Position numbers and translations under genes: made by a program. A DNA stretch of 64,000 bases from assembly GCF_016086655.4 (NCBI RefSeq), contig NC_052134.2, forward strand, positions 33,417,971-33,481,970, given 5' to 3'. Positions 59,855 to 64,000 of the stretch are shown here, piece by piece. Position 1 is the stretch's first letter; each line of letters opens with the position of its first letter. The stretch is from Lepeophtheirus salmonis. Taxonomy: Eukaryota > Arthropoda > Copepoda > Siphonostomatoida > Caligidae. The notes under the pieces are model-generated. The model saw only the letters and a program-made list of their open reading frames with translations. It had not been told where the DNA came from and ran no database searches.

Positions 59855-60180
59855 CATATATTTTTGGAATTTTTTTCTCCAAAAAATTTTATATTCGAAA
59901 TTAAATTTTTTTTTTCTAAATAACGGTAGATTGTGAAATTTTTTTTTACAAATTTGGTATTTGAATTTGTTGATGAATAATTGAGGACTTTTAAACAAAG
60001 TTTCATACAAAATTGATATTTGACAATTTAGTTTTTGTAATATTTTTCCTGAAAATTCAACTTTTCAAAAATTGAATTCAGAATTCAGAATTTTTTTTAA
60101 ATTTAATTTTCTGTCTACGGATTTTTGACTTTCTTTTACAAAAAAATTAACTTATGCTGTTAGCTTTGCATTTTATAAAT
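59855..60180 (+). repeat. dispersed AT-rich repeat R1, copy 4
   Basis: TCTCCAAAAAATTTTATATT, ACGGTAGATTGTGAAATTT, then GAATTTTTTTTAAATTTAAT and TTTTCTGTCTACGGATTTTT follow the AT-rich part of the R1 pattern. The GC-richer head is not clear. Confidence 0.45.
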
Positions 60181-60310
60181 TTTTCTATTTATTTAAAATA
60201 TATGTATAATCATTGGGACCCCCTGCTTATGTTGACCCTGAAATGGCCTTTCAAATAAAATCTATCAATTTATCTTTCTTTTAATGTAGAGTTTTACTTT
60301 GTCGTAGTGT

Positions 60311-60336
60311 TAAACTTGTGACAGGTCACAAGTTTA
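60311..60336. repeat. perfect 12-bp palindrome
   Basis: TAAACTTGTGAC and GTCACAAGTTTA are separated by the two bases AG. Confidence 0.9.
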
Positions 60337-60418
60337 ATGGCACGGGATAATGAAGCATTTAATACGTCATCATACTAAATTTGTATTGAAACGGGTTCTT
60401 GTATTGTTATTACATGTG

Positions 60419-60454
60419 ATCGACAGGCCAATATGTTTACATTGGCCTGTCGAT
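60419..60454. repeat. perfect 14-bp stem, 8-base loop
   Basis: ATCGACAGGCCAAT (60,419-60,432) and ATTGGCCTGTCGAT (60,441-60,454) flank ATGTTTAC. The arms are GC-richer than the surroundings. Confidence 0.9.
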
Positions 60455-60854
60455 GACATAAACCATTCCGTAGTAAATATGAAATAAAAATCATAAGAAT
60501 GTCCCCGAATGTGCATTTTAATTATTTGTAACCATATTTTTATTCGAAAAAATTGCAAAAATATTGGTAACGTGACAACTAATATGTGTCAGTTCGTCAT
60601 TATTCAAGGACGTATTTAGTCAACTTATTACTTATCCAGATACATCCAGTACTAGTATTGAGACTCTGCTATGATTGGTTTTTTTCAGTTTAGTCCAAAG
60701 TGATTTTTATATACAGTAGATCAAAATGTATTTCTTTCAAAAGCGTGGACCGATGTTTTTCGGTCTCGATCTATGGACCAATTATCTGCCCTATACTGAT
60801 TTATAAAATGCGAAAATATGAGATATTCAACACATTTAACTTCCTCGCGGCTTT

Positions 60855-61010
60855 GCCTCACTAATACAAACATAACCAAGGTATTTTGTTATCAGCTGTC
60901 GATTCACTCAATCACTTGACACGGCATAGCTATTTTATGAGGTTATTATTTTAGAAAAATAAATGAAGTAATAAGTTTTTTTTAGTGTTTTAGACGCTTT
61001 TAGGGAAGAC
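60855..61010 (+). repeat. dispersed repeat R4, long copy B (5' part)
   Basis: GTATTTTGTTATCAGCTGTC, ATTCACTCAATCACTTGACA and TGAAGTAATAAG match the start of copy A at 16.2 kb. About 430 bases of unrelated sequence then intervene before the match resumes. Confidence 0.65.
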
Positions 61011-61439
61011 GGCTCTCGCTGAGTTATACTAAAGCTTACTGACTGACCAGATAATTCTCTAGACCAGAGATATTCGAGATGACTCTTCTTTGTTACTATT
61101 GAATTAAATAAATGAAAAGGAATCGTGCGTCGTGGCGTCAACAGAGAGTAGATCGATACTACGTCATATATGATACATTGGGGAAAAGGAAAAGAGTGAG
61201 CAAGGAGTCTGCAGGAAAGAAAAAAAAAAGGCCTTCAAAAAAGTTGATTATCTATTGTTTTTATGTTATCGAATGTGCAATGTTATTTTTCAATCATTTT
61301 TTAAAATACTGTGGTCATACTTCTAATTTATTCTAAATATCTACCCATTTTTTTGTTATGAATTTTCAATAATATAATAACTACGATCTTGAACTGAATC
61401 AATTAATATTCACTCTAAAAAAATGTAATAAATTGTTTT
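61011..61439. other. sequence unique to R4 copy B, with basic open frame
   Basis: A 74-codon plus-strand frame at 61,112-61,336 starts MKRNRASWRQQRVDRYYVIY and is very rich in Lys and Arg. A GTGAGC donor-like site falls after about 28 codons. It is not present in R4 copy A. It may be part of an inserted element or a chance frame. Confidence 0.3.
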
Positions 61440-61826
61440 ATACCGATGCTCTGTTTCCAAAAGGACAGAAATACAATTTCTTGTTTATCCCTCGTTGGAT
61501 AAGTATTGGCTATTAAATTATTCATATGAAAATTTTTTGCCTATCATATTCAAATGTATAGCAACGCTTTTCTTATAATATGACGACAAAATATTAACTT
61601 GTTTATACTATATCGAATAAAATACTATGTAGGATTTTGATATTATGAAATATTTATTTATAATTCATTCTAAAAACTGAGGAGAAATAATATGACAATG
61701 ATACCTATGGGATAAATATCAGTTGGTATGATTGACTTATTTGGCGAACTACCAGATGGGGCTTTTTTTTTCTATTTCTTTTCAGAGAAAAGGTTGTGCG
61801 ATACAATAAAGGTAACTACTTGTCAT
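61440..61826 (+). repeat. dispersed repeat R4, long copy B (3' part)
   Basis: CTCTGTTTCCAAAAGGACAG, TGTATAGCAACGCTTTTCTT, ATCGAATAAAATACTATG and TATGAAATATTTATTTATAA match copy A in order. The 3' end (CAATAAAGGTAAC) matches copies A and D. Confidence 0.65.
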
Positions 61827-62696
61827 ATAACGTTATTGTAGGTCTATGTTCACAACTTGGAAAGACACATGACGTCATCAAACGATCAAACTTGACCTAA
61901 TTTTAAACCAGACCGATCCCAACGGATTTTTTCTTTAAGACCGACCTTGGCCAAACTTCTTTAAAGTACTGAATTTGTTCGATCCACTAAAAATCAAACG
62001 GCCTCAGACGGATCTAGGATTTTGACATCAAACCCTACAATAAGAGGTACATACCTTAATGTCAATCCCATTGCATAGTATAATATGTTCTTGACTTTCA
62101 GAAGTATGTAAAAATGTATGTATTAATAAAAAAGAATCTTTACACAAGATCAGAAATATTTTGTAGCTACATACATTTATACTTTGTATTTTACAACTTC
62201 CTCTAAGGGATGTCGATGTTTCTACAATAGAAATAAATATATAGTCGTGGGCCACAATTGCCACATGTTTTGTGTTATGTGCACCTTTTGACCTAGAAGG
62301 AAAATAACAATAATATCAGAGCGAAACAAATTTTATTTATGTCATCCATCAACACAAAAGGAGGCCAAAATGATTTTTTTGAGTTAATGACAAGTTGTTT
62401 TATATTTTGTAATAATGTTAATATGTTACTAATTTACACAATAGTACAAACCTAAACAAATCATATCTTATAAAATTAAATTGGGATAATTCTTTAACGA
62501 ATTACACTATTCAACAGTATTTTGCCCACGGGCTTTAAAAAACACATGTTATTTTTATTTAAGCCATAAAACACGAACTAATATTTAAAATTTTCAACTC
62601 CAGAAAGATTGATTTTTAAACACTTTTTATAAAAAAATCAGGTTTTTAGATTATCTTTTCGTTTTAGAGTCGTATTTTCAATTGAAATAATTATAT
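61827..62696. other. unannotated stretch
   Basis: One TGACGTCA lies at 61,870-61,877. A GACCGATCC / GACCGACC-rich block (61,905-62,010) may be a decayed repeat. No gene. Confidence 0.4.
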
Positions 62697-63110
62697 AAAG
62701 GGTCCATCGAAAGTTCTTTTAAATGTTTATTAAAGTAATAATTATATAATTTGTATATAATTACAGACATAGGTCGACAAAAGTTTCAAAAGCATGTGAC
62801 ATAACTTTCATTCGAAATGGTACCCTTAACCTTGACCACAGCCCCTATTCTCTCTGTAAAGGACTTGCATGCTGCACGCATCATGTACACGGGGATGGAG
62901 ACCCAGGCATCTTGGTGAGGTTCCTTCGGAGATTTCTTGCAATCCTTACCTTGACTGCCTTGAAGACTTAAGGGATGTTTTTTTACCTTGGTCTGCCTGA
63001 TCTGGGTCTGTGCTTCATAGATTGAGTCTCCTTGTACGCTTCTATGGTTCTGGGCATGGGTTTGACCTCAGGTTTATTTTTTAATTCTCGTATACAATAC
63101 TTAGGTTGTG
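62697..63110 (-). mobile_element. internally deleted mariner-type transposon
   Basis: The minus strand gives KPEVKPMPRTIEAYKETQSM, then KHRPRSGRPR (62,985-63,010). RPRSGRPR is the linker between the two N-terminal DNA-binding domains of Tc1/mariner transposases. It continues as VFKAVKVRIARNLRRNLTKM. The reading then switches to WVSIPVYMMRAACKSFTERI and GAVVKVKG (about 62,905-62,820), which is the C-terminal end. The whole catalytic region between is absent. A possible left terminus, GGGTCCATCGAAAGTTCTTT, lies at 62,700. No matching right terminus was found. Confidence 0.65.
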
Positions 63111-64000
63111 AATTTTTTTTTAATTTGAACATATTTATGTCAATTATTTAACTACCTGTAATAAGTAATTAATATTTCAGAGACATTGAAATATTTTTCA
63201 TATTCAATGTATTCGATAAATATTTATTGATTAGATGTAAGTTAATCTAATTGCCCTATTTATATTTATTTTTCAAACTGTTCCTGCCTTTAAAATATTC
63301 ATTTTTCCACACAATTAGTCAAATAGTTGACTTATTTATATTTAAATTTGATATATTTTTACGGCTTAATGTCTTTAATAACAATAATAAATGTGGGCTT
63401 CAGCCAGCGAGTTATCTTCCATTTTTATGAACAAAATGTTATAAATTTCCTGCATTGAAGGCACTGCAAATTTCACTTAAAATAGCCAAAATTATTGGAC
63501 AGGGTTGAAAAAATAGAAATTATAACTTATAAGGTGCACCTATAGAGAAATAAATTTCTTTCTCTATGTGTGCACCAGTCAAATTATCGGCTATTAACTT
63601 AAAATTATATTTTTATCGTTATTGCAATCTAATTCATGGGACATTGATGCAAAAGAACTAGGGTGAACCTCATCCACCATTTACTGGTCTTGCTGAACAA
63701 AACTTTTTTTGTTTACCCTTCCCCCATCCTCCTATTCAACTCTCTTTCTGCTGATGAAAACACTGGAGTCCTTCGTCTCCAAAAGTTAGATAGTTCTTAT
63801 TGATAGTCTATTAAAATTGGTGACCTCATGATGGAAATTTCTATATTGTGGTGGATGAAAATAATTGTAACAACGGATCTGCGTTCTTCCACAGTGAAAT
63901 TGAATGGCTCATATCATTATATTATACATCATTGCACAAATACAGCTATATCAATCAAAATATCCATGCTTTTTTTTTTTTAATTTAATTCTATAACAAT
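63111..64000. other. unannotated stretch with one hairpin
   Basis: GGTGCACCTATAGAGAAA at 63,533 pairs with TTTCTCTATGTGTGCACC-like sequence ending at 63,576, with small mismatches. No gene is supported to the end of the window. Confidence 0.45.

Noticed and set aside
61893..62035. GACCGATCC-rich block as a relative of the MITE at 8,722
   Set aside because: Shared words are short, the terminal sequences do not match, and no inverted ends were found.
1..64000. Prokaryotic-type features (operons, ribosome binding sites, CRISPR arrays, insertion sequences)
   Set aside because: Gene density, splice-like signals, mariner and hAT remnants and base composition all point to a eukaryotic nuclear genome. 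No spaced direct-repeat array was seen.

Overview
The window looks like AT-rich, gene-poor nuclear DNA of an invertebrate, most likely an arthropod. A parasitic copepod such as a sea louse would fit, because several transposase and repeat-protein remnants resemble families I recall as abundant there, but the species is an inference. Stop codons are dense in all frames, the longest uninterrupted frames are about 100-120 codons, and homopolymer runs are common. I found no intact, recognisable protein-coding gene, no rRNA, no convincing tRNA and no CRISPR.

Most of what can be identified is a graveyard of class II transposons. Mariner/Tc1-type transposase remnants lie at 5.9-6.2, 17.3-17.4, 18.0-18.9, 23.4-23.6, 25.4-25.9, 38.4-38.7, 41.1-41.7, 48.7-49.9 and 62.7-63.1 kb, with a doubtful one at 8.3 kb. 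Two (18.0-18.9 and 48.7-49.9 kb) still have both inverted ends and TA flanks. Two others (38.4-38.7 and 41.1-41.7 kb) are inverted fusions of transposase fragments. Two hAT-type elements of one family (2,918-3,563 and 26,442-27,721) are bounded by perfect 8-bp target duplications. Short inverted-repeat elements lie at 6.2-6.9, 8.7 and 46.3 kb.

Two larger degenerate coding units, on the minus strand at 21.6-22.8 kb and 52.3-53.2 kb, match two uncharacterised protein families that I recall as high-copy in arthropod genomes. One is marked by an 'NDxAERxxxLI' signature, the other by 'HEARWLT' and 'CHSQSVERAVKLV'. Both copies are broken by stops and frameshifts.

Several unnamed dispersed repeat families link distant parts of the window. 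Family R1 is at 0.9, 41.7, 55.4 and 59.9 kb; R2 at 5.2, 9.9, 10.4 and 31.9 kb; R3 at 5.5, 13.2 and 23.9 kb; R4 at 12.9, 16.2-17.3, 44.1, 48.0 and 60.9-61.8 kb; R5 at 40.6 and 50.8 kb; and a non-LTR-like tail at 35.3 and 43.0 kb. A diverged direct duplication with a period near 0.8 kb lies at 58.2-59.3 kb.

The best candidate for an undescribed host gene is a two-exon model at 7,003-7,470 (plus), where consensus-like splice sites flank a 96-bp intron and the frame stays open for 123 codons. Weaker coding-like islands are at 13,457, 15,272, 30,640 and 33,868. The remaining long stretches contain nothing I can name.
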